Assembly (NCBI RefSeq): GCF_029227915.1
Contig: NC_079886.1
Coordinates: 24,528,501-24,592,500 of the forward strand
Reading direction: 5' to 3'
DNA length: 64,000 nucleotides
From: Hydractinia symbiolongicarpus
Taxonomy: Eukaryota; Cnidaria; Hydrozoa; Anthoathecata; Hydractiniidae
A program made the position numbers and the translations under genes. The notes beneath the pieces are model-generated. The model did not search any database and had not been told where the DNA came from. It saw only the letters and a list, made by a program, of their open reading frames with translations. Shown piece by piece: positions 46,601 to 63,642 of this stretch. Positions within the stretch are counted from its first letter, which is position 1; each line of letters opens with the position of its first letter.

Positions 46601-49201
46601 GTAAAAATGACGAAGTTATTCAAAGAAAACTTAGAATGATTAAACAAATAACACAACCTTGTAAACAAACAAAAATTTGTAAACAACATCTGATCTCTGA
46701 CATTATATTTTAATACAATGTCAAAAAGTTAGTTGGTATAACAAGTTGTAATGTCTAGTTTTAGTAATTAGTGATTTGTCTCAAGAAACAAACAAAATAA
46801 TTAACTGTAATCATAGGTGAATAGATAAAAAAAGATTTAAAAAAATAATTTTAATTTAACAAAAGGTTAATAAATCTGATTATTTTTTTAAAAATAGTTT
46901 TTTTGCATTAAAAATGCCTTTTTCATACTGACTGACAATAAAATTCTAAGAAAGTTTTTTTATTTAAATTAACTGACTCTAAAAAATACACATACACAAA
47001 CAAATTATTAAAGTTCTGTAAATAATGATAGACTAGGTCACGAATTACATTAACAAGTTATCACTTCAATTTTTTGTTGCATATACTGTTGTAGTTAAAT
47101 TTTAAGAGTTAACATACATCACATTTTTATACACAAGTTCAAAACAAAAGAAAATAAAGTTCTACTCAGTGACCAAAGTCTCCAGAGAATTATTAGATGT
47201 GAGAAAAAGCAGAAAGTAAAGCTGATATGGCTGTGAAACCTTGCACAGCCAACTTTTCGCTGTTGTACTTTATAACCGTCAGCCATATATTAAGAGTTGT
47301 AGTCAAACTCACACAGGTACTCATTACCATGCAAACCAATTTACAGGCCTACCAATAAGGGAAGAGCAATAGCTCTTATTCATGCAAAGACTTGCCCAAT
47401 TCTGAGAAATGAGAACTAGCTGAGCCATTAATTACTCCTCCAATTCTACAAAAAGTTTTTCAGGCTGAGAAATATCAATTCATCTCACTAGAAATCAATG
47501 TTATCTTTCTTATTATTTGCAGTAAAAAATAACTAAAAATATATCAAAAAGAGATGATAAAATAGGTAAAAAAAATTTTGTAACAAAATATGGTTTATAA
47601 ACTCATTCTACTTATCTAGGTTGCTCGCCCAATCTAAATTACTGTAACCTTGGGAGAGCGATTTATTGCTCGGGTTTATTTTCCTATTGATATCTACCAT
47701 TTATCCTTGGTTACAGTTTCAGGCTTAAAGAAGAGCTAACGAAAAAAGTTTTCGTAATAAAAACATTCTTACATAATTTTTTTAAAATTTTTTAATGTCC
47801 CCTGAACCGATAATGACATTAACGGTTGTCACCATTATCTAACAAAAGCCAATTTGATTTGTACATATTTTGTTCATTTGTGACAACAGATGGCGTACAT
47901 AGCTCAACAGGAATAATAATATAAACATTCTTGCATATCAAACAACATGGGACAAATTTTAAAATTTTTGCATTATATGTCCAAATTTCGTACTCGAAAA
48001 GCCATAATTATATTACTGTTTGCCAACATTATCGAACAAAAGCCAATAGCTAAGCAGGACTTGTGAAGATTCAGTTACTTCCTGGTCTTCACAGAGTGAT
48101 CAAAATTTGAGGTTTAAGCGATGAAGAAGACAAGCTAAATTCTAGTAGAATAACATCATCATAGAAAAAATATTTTGTTTAATAATTTAACTACATGCAA
48201 AAGTAGGTAAACAAAGAAAAACTTTAAGATTTTTATTGAGCAAATTAAATGAACCACATGCTGTCTTTTTAAATGTTTTGATACAAAGATAACACAAGAA
48301 AAAATTCATATATTTGAATACACATAACTAATACTTATTTTTTTCCAAGTGATAACACATGTCTGAGGAAACATAATTATATGCTGCAAAAAATATTTAT
48401 TTCAAAACATGATGAATAACATTACTCTTAGACAATCGCAGAAGACACAGTTAAGCATTCCCTTGCTTCGTTTATTAAGAATGCATTTGTTTACATCCTC
48501 GAGACTTATGTCACACAAGTTAGTATTTTTATCAACAGAAAGTCCTAATTGACACTGTCCTAGTGCCGACCGTATAACTGCTTTGACTTAAATATCTCAA
48601 GAACCAAAAAAAATAATAACACAGTTCATATTTATACTGTAAAGAACATTTTAAGCACAACTTGTTAGCAATCATTAGTTCTCCTTTAAGTCAAGCCACA
48701 TTTCACTCACTCCAATAAGATTAAATATTTTGTCTTTTTTAGAATTCTTGAAAAGTTGCAGCGAAAATTATTAGACAAAGAAATTATCATGATTTAATTT
48801 TTATACGCAATAAATTTAACTTTTTTTAGATAAATATTTTACTAATTTGTGGATAAAATGTGGAAAATGTTCAAATTATTAGTACTCAGTATTCAAAATT
48901 GACAAAAGCATCAACTAGGCAATAGTCTAAAAGTAGGCTGCAGATGCATAGGGCAGACAAAGTGTTTGAAATAAAGCTAGTTGTGCTTTATTGTTATACT
49001 AGACTTTGCACTTTACCTCAGAGACCAAACAATGTCTAATATGGAAGGAATGTATTTGGTTGTGAACAATAGAAATAGAGGAAAAGCCCAAAATTGTTAT
49101 AACAATGTTACAGCCAAGACATAATATTTCCTAAGTTTTCCAGAAAATCTGCAAATAGACATTTAATCACTCACCTCAGATGACAGGTTGAACAAAGCCA
49201 T
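31644..49201 (-). CDS. ANKRD28: PP6 regulatory ankyrin-repeat subunit (ANKRD28/44/52-type), 28 exons
   Basis: Coding exons (minus): 49201-49175, 40755-40672, 39952-39874, 39753-39683, 39556-39448, 39345-39254, 39138-39051, 38977-38913, 38834-38757, 38636-38511, 37742-37656, 37501-37308, 36961-36780, 36694-36520, 36360-36249, 36080-35792, 35704-35617, 35447-35330, 34924-34860, 34751-34609, 33946-33915, 33691-33636, 33333-33250, 33174-33029, 32503-32424, 32330-32251, 32125-32034, 31810-31644. They total 3009 nt, or 1002 aa, and all phases close. The start MALFNLSSE parallels vertebrate MAFLKLRDQ. Tandem ankyrin repeats (TPLHAAA, GHRE, ALHWACY types) match the ANKRD28 order, from [20 protein letters not shown] to the last repeat. 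The C-terminal PSKEVAECL corresponds to the family's tail. In vertebrates these proteins are scaffold subunits of protein phosphatase 6. Human ANKRD28 is about 1050 aa, so the length fits. Intron 1 is 8.4 kb. Which of the three vertebrate paralogues it matches best cannot be decided here. Confidence 0.93.
36128..36200. repeat. Three 23-bp tandem repeats in an ankyrin-gene intron
   Basis: The unit GAGGGTGGGTGGGTTTGTTA is repeated three times with one or two changes. It is G-rich on the plus strand, opposite to the gene, and could form G-quadruplex structure. Confidence 0.85.
40240..40650 (-). mobile_element. tRNA-headed SINE, copy 1
   Basis: On the minus strand a tRNA-like head lies near 40650-40575 (A-box-like TTGTGATTATGGG, B-box-like GTGGTTCTGTCC). 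A body follows with the word GCCATGTGAGGAAAATAA, and then an AT-rich tail with TAA triplets near 40230. The central word is shared with the SINE at 52874-53216. It lies in the intron between ankyrin exons 40755-40672 and 39952-39874. Confidence 0.65.
42332..42452. repeat. 120-bp nested inverted repeat
   Basis: The outer arms TTCAAGTGGAAAGCTGCC and GGTAGCTTTCCACTTAA match at 16 of 18 positions. An inner pair, GAGATTGTCATC and GATGACATGATCTC, also folds. It could be a very short MITE or an RNA hairpin. No target duplication was identified. Confidence 0.6.
44126..44207. repeat. Perfect 41-bp tandem duplication
   Basis: A 41-bp unit starting GCCTGGTCACAGTTATTTGT and ending CCTAGCTTTTCT is present twice with no difference. 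This points to a recent local duplication in the intron. Confidence 0.95.
45704..45928 (-). CDS. Putative alternative first exon of the ankyrin gene
   Basis: A minus-strand frame starts with ATG at 45928 in a fair Kozak context (ACCATGA). It runs 75 codons to a good donor (GAA|GTATGT at 45703) and would stop four codons later if unspliced. The donor phase is 0, the same as the canonical first exon (49201-49175), so it can join directly to the exon at 40755. The joint then reads ...RCAE then PPIVK, parallel to ...LSSE then PPIVK. The peptide is hydrophilic and Ser/Lys-rich ([20 protein letters not shown]) with several possible phosphosites and no membrane segment. The product would be about 1068 aa. 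There is no homology support, only phase and signals. Confidence 0.5.
45929..49174. other. Ankyrin-gene intron 1, 5' half
   Basis: AT-rich sequence with one MITE (47348-47692) and no supported gene. If the alternative first exon is real, its promoter would lie just right of 45928. No core promoter motif is clear. Confidence 0.5.
47348..47692. mobile_element. MITE family A, copy 2
   Basis: It aligns along its whole length with 6521-6864. Shared words are CCAATAAGGGAAGAGCAAT, GCCCAATTCTGAGAAAT, AATATCAATTCATCTCA, then TTGGGAGAGCGATTTATTGCTCGG and TTTTCCTATTGATA near the right end. Many substitutions and small indels separate the copies, so the family is old. Confidence 0.7.
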
Positions 49202-49659
49202 CCCAAAGTTATAATTTTGTTTTTTTCTTTTTTTTCTAGATAACAAAAATATGAAGATTAAGGCAAAACAATTTATTTATTTCAGTTCATAATGAAGTGT
49301 AAAGCAAACTAGCAAAGTTTGAATAAATACATCTGAATATACATTTAGTTATATTTCACTGTTAATGTTTTCTTTTATATCAACTGCCAGATAAACTTTA
49401 CATGTTAAGCAAATGTGAAAATGGATTTGGCATTAGTATTAAATTTTGTTTTCAAACACAATAGTCACATAGATTATTATAATATTCACAACAGCTAAAG
49501 GATTAGTCAGAGTATTACAAGTACAGCTATTAAGACCAGAAGAGTATGAATTCTAACCTTTTAAATTAATGATCATGCAAAAATGTAGTCCTATCTTTTT
49601 TTGCTCAAAAGTCAATCAAAGATTGGATCAAGGCTTTTAATAAAATCAAAACCTAAATA

Positions 49660-50610
49660 ATTTGAAGGATGTCCCTCAAGGGTTGATATTGGGACCTTTG
49701 TTGCTTATCGTATTTTTTAATGATATTGTAGACTGTCTGCATCACTCTAGAATTATTTTATATGCAGATGATGCAGTATCATGCTCACAAGAATATACAC
49801 TGTATAGAAGAAAGCCTCAATGATGATTTCTTTCGTATTGTAGACTTTCTCAATAAAAACAAACTTGTTATTAATCTTAAAAAAGGCAAAACCGAATCCT
49901 TATTGTTTGGATCCAAACATGATATTGAATAATAATTTTGAAAGTAGATATTGAAAAGCATCTAACAGATTGCAACTCCTTAATAATTTACGACAATATG
50001 TCACCAAATCTGTTTCAGTCATGATATATAATGCAATGATTGTACCAATACATACATTAAATTTAAATTTAAATCGTTCACAAAAATCAAAATTGGAGTC
50101 AATTGAAAATAGAGCGCGTAATATTACAGAAACAGATAATTTGACACCCATACAAAATCGAATTGAAAAACCAGCAAATATAGTTGTTAGACAATCTCCA
50201 CTCGTATTTTGAGATAAATCATCACGCAAAAGGAACTCGGAATCAGAACTTCCAAATCAAATTATCTAAGTAAAACTAGAGGTTGCAAGAAAATCGTTCT
50301 ACTTCTCAGGCGCAAAATTATATAACGCCTTACCAATTGACATACGGAAGGAAAACTCTATCGTTATCTACAAGAAACTCCTGAAGAATTTTTAATGTAA
50401 ATAAAAATGAAGTTGCAAATATTTAAATTAATCTGTGACCTTCCCGTTACATTGTTAGTCTAGCCTAATTCATGCCTAGTCTTTTTTTTTCAGTCCAATT
50501 TTTTTCAGTCCAATTTTTTTCATTTTTCTTTAAAGCAGGGCACAAATTAATACCAGTATATACTTAAATACTGAATTGTACATATCCTGGGCAAAAATTC
50601 ATAAATAATA
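49660..50610 (+). mobile_element. Decayed LINE (non-LTR) RT 3' half
   Basis: Plus-strand frames carry VPQG, then ILGPLLL, IILYADDAV (the RT YADD box) and later LNKNKLVINLKKGKTESLLF. Further on is a C-terminal type segment (HHAKGTRNQNFQIK and YNALPIDIRKENSIVIYK) in changing frames with stops. A short 3' UTR and an AATAATAATAAG tail near 50600 mark the end. The style is CR1/jockey-like. It is 5'-truncated and inactive, in the spacer upstream of the ankyrin gene. Confidence 0.8.
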
Positions 50611-50957
50611 ATAAGAATAATGATTAACTTGAATGTAACTTTGTTGTTCACAAGTTTAATGTAGCACAAATTTAAAAAGTTAAAATATGGTATTAGAAAA
50701 AATGCATATGTTTTACCAGTTTAGGCTATGGAAAGTTAAAAGGGCTTTTGCAGAGAATCTAAATTTACTTCCTCCATTATATATTGGTTTTTGCAAATTA
50801 AACAATACCAATCCTGGGTATTTATATTTTCAGAGTTCGGATTAGCAACTTGAAATTCGCAATTTGTAAACCGAAATGCTGTCTTAGCAAATCATTCTAC
50901 AAAGGAAATGTTAAAATTTTGAATCCCAATTCTTAACCAATCATTTGTTTTACCTAC

Positions 50958-51548
50958 AGTACTGTGAAAAGGTTTGTTAACATTGTGTTTGTGTAACGAG
51001 TATGGTACACACAAATCACAATAAAATCGTGGTCTTTATATGTAGCAAACATTCAAACATTCTATTGTGGCCACCACGCTAATATTATTATCTCCACGAA
51101 GGATCATGTGTCCCACAATTATTTTCACGAGCACCAGGATATTTATAGCCAGCTGCAATAGAAATGTGTTTTTTAGATCACATTTTAAAAGTTTATAAAC
51201 GAAAAGCGACGATAGAAATGTTTTTTACATCACGTTTTGATTCATGAACGATTAAAATCTATTATTTAGCTAGCTTTATGACAACAAATTAAAACAACAA
51301 GTGCTAATTTATTTTTTGCCGTCGGTTTTTGATTTAATTGATGAACTAATACGGTCTTTGTTGTCTTACAATAGAAGTTATCTATCGTGGACGCCACGGT
51401 GTAATGTTTAATTTTTGTTCGTGTAGTCCATGAAACAAGATTGTGAGGTCCACAATTGTTAAAAAAATACGCATCGTGGGCTATCGTGGTTCATGCGTAA
51501 CATGAAATAAACACAAACCACGATGTTAACAAATCTTTTCACAGTACT
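50958..51548. mobile_element. Foldback-type element, complete copy
   Basis: Terminal inverted repeats start AGTACTGTGAAAAGGTTTGT, with about 28 of 29 matching bases between the ends. Inside is one full and one partial copy of the unit AGATCACATTTTAAAAGTTT with GCGACGATAGAAA, from about 51174 to 51245. This is the same unit that is repeated about seven times near 11.2-11.6 kb. There is no ORF and no clear target duplication. Confidence 0.75.
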
Positions 51549-52873
51549 TCATTTATATAACGGTTTTTGCAACAAAATAACCATTGCCAAGAGATTAATT
51601 GCAAGTCACATACAGTCCTTCTAGACAATTGTATAAAGTTTTTCTTTTCTACATTCCCTAAATTTTTACAAACTCACTTTATATTCTAATTCAAACCCTG
51701 AGTTTATTATTAGCGCAAGTTATATTATGGTACTATGGTACTATGTCACATATGGTACTATGTGACCAAGGTATAAAATGATTTAGACTATATAATAGAG
51801 CTAAAAAAGTTGGTTAACAATTTTGTCATCGGTAATTCTAGACCTGTTAAGGGATGTGCATTTAAACTTTATCAATGCATAGATATTATAAAGGTGATTT
51901 GATTAACATAATTTGTTTTGCCAAAATGACACTCGTTTGCTTGTCCCAGGCCTTTTATAACTCGGGATCTGCAACTTGGTTTATGCACATATAAATTTTA
52001 CTTTCAGTGTTTTATATGTTTCTTTATTATATGTTTCTTTATGCTCACAAACAACTTGAATTTTCGTGTTTGTTTTTTCTTTGAGAAATCATTCATTATC
52101 TTTCTTTAATCTTCTGCATGTATGTATCAATAAGTTAGACTTTAAACCATCCATTTTTTGTAGCTAAGCATACAAAAAGTATAAAAAAGAAGAGGCCAGC
52201 CTGGGGCAAGATTCTACTGATAAACAGTGTGGACACTTAATTCCGCCATACTTTAGAAAATGTTTGTAGCACAAAAGATGAATGAAAATACTAAACATTG
52301 TAGTTGATGATTAAAAAAGAAACAAATTACTAACTTTGAGATTTCCCCATTTTTTGTGATGAAAAGACCTCAGTATCCATGACTTTGCGTGAAAAAATTT
52401 TTGTTTTTTTTGTGTGTGGGGTTGTTTAAAACTTTGACTATGGGGTTAAGAATTAGGATGATGATGATGCAGACAATAACAAGTCGCAAATAAGCAACTT
52501 TAGCTGTGATTGGCTATACAAAGCGGATTCGATGGTGAAATGAGATTGAAACACTAATTTACTTAAAAGGTAAAAAAACAATGTTTCTTATAAAAAAGTA
52601 AAAATTAATTAATTTTTTATCTAAAAAATTAACAAAGATTATATTTAGCTTTAGAAATATTTAAAGGCTAGTGTGTCCAGTTCATTCACGAAGGTGCCAA
52701 CAAGCCGCATATGCCGTAAAAAAATGCCACCGTTTTCGGCCAAGTTCATTCTCTTGTTCATTCGCTGCCAGTTCTCTGGTTGTTTTGTTCAATCGCTGTT
52801 GGCTCTCTGATCATTCTAGTTGTTCTGTTAGAGCCAGTGGTTACATGTTTTAGTTCTAACAGTGTACACCAGC
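51549..52873. other. Intergenic, nothing recognised
   Basis: No coding or repeat signal was found beyond a short direct repeat (TATGGTACTATG near 51725-51760) and a GC-richer patch at 52670-52860 with no open conserved frame. Confidence 0.4.
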
Positions 52874-53216
52874 AAGATAGATAGATAGATAGATGTGCAT
52901 ATTTCACATGGCTAGCCTCACTAATATCGAGGGATATACCCTGTCTATTATTTTCAGGAGGGGCCATGGCTTAGATGGAGAGTCCTAAAGTATTTAATGC
53001 TCGTTTTGAGCTACGCAGACCCAATTAGGGCCTGCTCTCTACTAGACAACTCCCGGCTACATCCAACGGCCCACACACAATTTTCCTCACATGGCTTGGG
53101 TTAACCAGGGGCTATGGTAACATTCACTCGCCCATGTTGAGTCAACGTCAAGAGGAATGGAACCCCGGTCTCCCGCACAAGAGTATGAGAGCTATAATCA
53201 CTAATCTACGGTGCCA
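52874..53216 (-). mobile_element. tRNA-headed SINE, copy 2
   Basis: On the minus strand the head reads GGCACCGTAGATTAGTGATT, with the B-box-like GGGTTCCATTCC about 45 bp on. The body follows, with GCCATGTGAGGAAAATTG and later GCTAGCCATGTGAAATATGC. The 3' end is a TATC microsatellite (52874-52895 on plus as GATAGATAGATA). The length of about 340 bp and this layout are typical of tRNA-derived SINEs. It is GC-richer than its surroundings, so it is probably a recent insertion. Confidence 0.8.
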
Positions 53217-53423
53217 CATTAAAGCAACATTACAATAAAGCAACATTACATTAAAGACATTTGCAAACTTTCCACAGGCAAAGATGATTAATTATAAAAA
53301 ACAGGACTGGACAGAGTATAGGAAATCTTTAAGTTGTGAGTTGCAAGCTGCATATTTTGTGAGTAGAAAATATGTACTAAAATATATACATACTGTAATT
53401 ATCACTTGAATAGGAAAAATGCG

Positions 53424-53622
53424 CCTGACACTCAGGGCATTTCTCATACACCTGATGCTAAGGATATAAATAAAAACACCGGTAATTACTATGTGCCTGA
53501 CGCTCAGGACATGTTGATGGGCCTGATGCTCAGGGCATCCCAATTCTCTCACACACCTGACGCTCAGGGTATAAATGAAAATCCCATAATGCATATCCTG
53601 ACGCTCAGGATATGCATTATAT
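53424..53622. repeat. CCTGACGCTCAGG hairpin cluster
   Basis: Six copies of the near-palindrome CCTGAYRCTMAGG occur in 200 bp at irregular spacing. The last one sits in a perfect hairpin with 16-bp arms (53586-53601 and 53605-53620) and a CGC loop. Confidence 0.85.
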
Positions 53623-54138
53623 GTTTGTGCATGTGATGAAGCATGAACAAGTCACCTGCATTCCTACACATTCAAAAATAGTGAACGTAGAAATACATAG
53701 TTTCTATATCTTTGTGTTATTATTCTGGAACCCGAAGCAATTAACGCTTACTCTAGTACATTTTGAAAAATAAAATTTTTGATTGGAATGACTTGTTACA
53801 GGGGTAAATGTACTCAACTTATCAACATTGTTTAAGCAATGCTAACTTTCTCAAGTAACATAAACCTGGATGCTAAATAAGATTGTTGTATTTAGTAGAA
53901 GAATTAATGAATTAATGATCACGGAACCGAAATGTAAGTTTATAATAATTACGCCCCCATTAGTGCAACTTACATTGACACATTTTGAAAACACTTCACC
54001 GTGGAAGATTATAAACATCACATAACATTGTTTATACCAATCATAAAAAGCATGTGGGGGGGATGGAGATTTATTAGACCAAGACAAGAGAAATAAAACC
54101 TGTATATAAGAGAACAAAAAGAGAAAGGTGTTAGTAGT

Positions 54139-54205
54139 TTAGTATAGCTAGATGAATTCCAGTGTGATGTTAAATATCACACTGGAATTCATCTAGCTAT
54201 ACTAA
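54139..54205. repeat. Perfect 30-bp inverted repeat with 7-nt loop
   Basis: The left arm 54139-54168 (TTAGTATAGCTAGATGAATT then CCAGTGTGAT) is the exact reverse complement of 54176-54205. The loop is GTTAAAT. The absence of mismatches indicates recent origin, for example by template switching or a foldback insertion. Confidence 0.97.
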
Positions 54206-56182
54206 TTTTTTTAAGGTGTTAGACTAATTATTTCTTTAGAAAATGAAAAATATTCATCCTCCCACGAAAAATGAAGTTAAGCTCATATGAAATATCTTTG
54301 AAAGTTCTAGGAATCTTTTTATTTTTTTGAAAAATCTTTATCCGTTCCAAGATATTTGTTTTAAAAGTTGAGCTAATTATGAAGTCATGAGTTAGCATTG
54401 AGCATAATTATGGTAACTAAATATTGAACTTTATGTAAAATGGCCAGAAAACATTTTTATGGCTTGTCAAAAATGTTAAATTAACCCCCTTGCAGAGCAT
54501 ACTCTCATGAAATCATGCATAATTAGTGAATCTTTAGTCCAAATTCTAAAGAACCAATCAAGATTTATAAAAAAAAAACTATTTAAATTCCTAGACAACC
54601 TTTCAAGCTCTTTCATATGCAATTAACTTTATTTTTCGCGGGAGGTAACCTTTAAGGGAACCTCCTCTTATGCATTATATACCTGATGACTTTATTATGA
54701 TGAAATCTGAGGTAGGACTTTTAAAAAATAACAATCCTTTCCCACTGCTATCTATGGATACGTGAAACCTCTAGTTAACACTGTTCTTATACTTTATAGT
54801 TTGTGTTGTTTTTTGTTTCTCATAAAAGTGAAACTAGTGTAAAGTTGAGTGGCCCTTCCCATGATTTTTTAATACTAATCTGGTAAAGTTTAAAGTAATG
54901 TCTTTGATATAGTATCTATTGTACCTTAAAAATCTATTTGGTAATGTGTTCTCTCGTAAAAGATGTAGCTGGATGTTGGATTGGATGCGGCTAGGGTTAA
55001 AGCACGCACACTACTCCGTCTACCATTTTTCATGCCCTGGCCAATCCTTATTTGCAGGAAGGAGTTGGAGCACTCACTTTCACGGGGGGAAGAGAAGAAA
55101 ACGACTAAAGTTTTGCGGTCTCATATCCCCAGGGTTTCTGAGCCTGGCGGGCAAGAAACACCTAGCGGCTTCGATAATTAATATGCAAAAAACCCTAAAA
55201 TGCAGTCAAGTCGTAAAATACGAGCCTGTTGTTTTTTTAATTCTGAAGGAAATGTTTATAACTGTTACTAGAAGAAATAAGTAAAACTTACAACATAAAC
55301 TTTCGCCAATCGATGCAAAATTTTGCGAGCATTCAACTTTCATGTAAAGTAAGGCTTAAAAATTTCAAGCATTGAACCTGAAAAGATATTCTCTTTAACT
55401 ATTACAGCACTTGGACGTATTTTCCCTTTCCGCTGCCCATATATGCCAAGAATATTTTTTGGATTTTTAAACCTTAAAAACTATTGATAAAAATAATTAT
55501 ATATGCATGGAGAACAATAAATATAAACATTCCGGATTTTATTGTTTCGACAAAATAAACATTATTTGTTACCACCCTCATGGATTACATTCTTTTAGAA
55601 TGCGCTGTAAAATATATAAACAAACTTCTTTTCAGCCCATATAACTGGGCCGGCTCGCTTAATATGAACAGCCCCTAAATCCTTCGCAAACAACTGAGAT
55701 TTTGCTTTGTCTAAGCAAATGCAATTTAATTGTATAACATTGTCTGAGCAGAACACAGACACACTTTTAATAAGAATTATTTTTTATAACCTATTATTGG
55801 GTGAGTTCGCTATAAAGAGGTTAGCCCTAAAGAGTAATGTAAATTGGGACCTTGAAGTTCTTTCTATGAAGTGCATACATAAAGGCTTTGTCATGACACT
55901 TGACGATCATTCATCTGAGAACTGTAGCGAGGTTTCCGCTAAAAGAGTTCCACTACAAGGAGGTTTTAATGTATTGTCAACAGAAAACAAACTGGCTTAT
56001 GATTAATTTTTTGAATTTGTGTTTTTGTATCTTTTATAGAGTTGAATATAAACTCATTGACCCATGGACGGTTTATTGTCTTTTATGCGGGGAATGGGTA
56101 CGATGCATTTTTTACTGTTTCATAAAGCATATTCATAAAAAGAGCATCAATAAAGCGTGAGCAAACAGAAAAATCTATTTCA
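54206..56182. other. Intergenic, one unexplained GC-richer patch
   Basis: No gene is supported. A GC-richer stretch at about 54965-55190 holds two overlapping plus-strand frames (54919-55284 and 54981-55181) with no motif I recognise. It may be part of a repeat. Confidence 0.35.
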
Positions 56183-56256
56183 ACCTCGTCCCCAAGGGTT
56201 GTCAAGTAAGCGCTAGATGTTTTGACATCAGGCAACAAATGCTAGGGACAAGGATG
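56183..56256. mobile_element. Very short MITE (about 75 bp)
   Basis: The ends CAACCTCGTCCCCA and TAGGGACAAGGATGG are imperfect inverted repeats around a short core. Similar AACCTCGTTCCCAG and GACGAGGTT words occur near 31104 and 30747, so the end sequence is repeated in this genome. Confidence 0.5.
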
Positions 56257-57552
56257 GAATTTATTTCACAAAGATCTACAAACGAGAGAAAGGCGGAAAG
56301 GGCGAAACGAAATCGTCAAAATATGCGAAATTATTTACACACCCTTTTTGAAATGCAATTGAAATGAAAATAACAGGAAGAATTGATTTATTAATATTTA
56401 ATGTTCTTATTAATATTTGTCATGTTTTTTACTCATCATATAGTAACCTATACATTTTGTTTTAAAGAGGCATCGTTGTTCTTAATTTTTCATAACTTTT
56501 GTATTCTTTTGTAAAATTTTTTTTAAGAAAAAATTACTCTTAATGAAAGCATTTCTTTTATCCAGTCTTAAAATATGTTTATATTACGCTTAAAAGTAAG
56601 AAGTTTCAGCTTGTATATGCTTATTCATTGAAATTTATTCATAAAAAAAAAGATGTACGATCACTCTCCAATTATTTATTGGTTTCTTTTGGCATGATTT
56701 ATAAAATAAGTGTGACGAAAGTTTAAAAATATTACAACTTATCTGTTCACTTATTGCCATTGCATAATATAGATATTATCCAGGCAAAAGCTATTTAGGG
56801 AAACTCTAGATAAGGCGGGTGATAACTTACGAATTAAGAAAACACCACACAGTTTTAGAGTACAGGTCCACTTGATATGAAATTATTGGAGTAACACAAG
56901 ACAAATCCGTTCTTACTTACTACTTTATTTTATTTCTCAAGTTCCAAACTTATCGTACGTTCTCTCTCACTCTCTCTCTGTGCCATTTTCCTTACGTATT
57001 ATTTACAGCGTTTTGAGAATCACTTTTCTCTTCAAAAAGTTCAAACTTCAAAAAAGACGTCAGAAATACAATGTTGTTTAACTTACGGCAGAGATAATCG
57101 ATACTTGCAATTGCAAATTAAAAAAAAAATGAGAAAATGGTACAAGTATATTGGGACGATTGTCTCTTACTAAATCATTTAAAGGGTACAAAACGCGGGT
57201 CTTAATTTATAAAATACAAAAAAATCTCACTTTAATTTAAGAAGCATTCAGGCTGAATTCAAAAAGCATTTCATTTCATCAGCATTTCTTATAAAAAAAC
57301 ACTACGTCTTGTATGAATGATTTAAATTTATATGAAGTACACAAGTGGTAGATAATTACACAATGTTCTATAAATAGCTATCTGCAACGCAGTTTCGTGA
57401 CACTGCTTTTTCGTGTCTATCTATATTTGTCTTCGTATGTCTTCTTTGTATTCTCGACGAATTTAGTAATTCGATTTTCTTATAGACATGCCAAAGCGAA
57501 GTTGTCGGTTTTCTTAGCGAAGTTGTCGGTTTTCTTAGCATATTGTCGCTGA
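56257..57552. other. KAT2 3' flank
   Basis: AT-rich region downstream of the acetyltransferase gene, which reads leftward here. It probably contains its 3' UTR. A 21-bp unit GCGAAGTTGTCGGTTTTCTTA is tandemly duplicated at 57496-57538, and a short CT run lies near 56960-56980. Confidence 0.5.

Positions 57553-63642
<6,090 letters not shown>

Noticed and set aside
46447-46713. 88-codon Asn/Lys/Cys plus-strand frame
   Set aside because: Composition follows local AT-richness and there is no motif or conserved context.
49900-50229. 109-codon minus-strand frame
   Set aside because: It is antisense to the decayed LINE, whose RT and C-terminal motifs read on the plus strand.
53150-53216. A functional tRNA gene
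   Set aside because: A-box- and B-box-like sequences are present, but the stem pairing is poor. The unit continues into a SINE body with a TATC tail.
54919-55284. 121-codon frame in a GC-richer patch
   Set aside because: No recognisable motif. Two overlapping frames look equally good, as in a repeat, so no gene is claimed.
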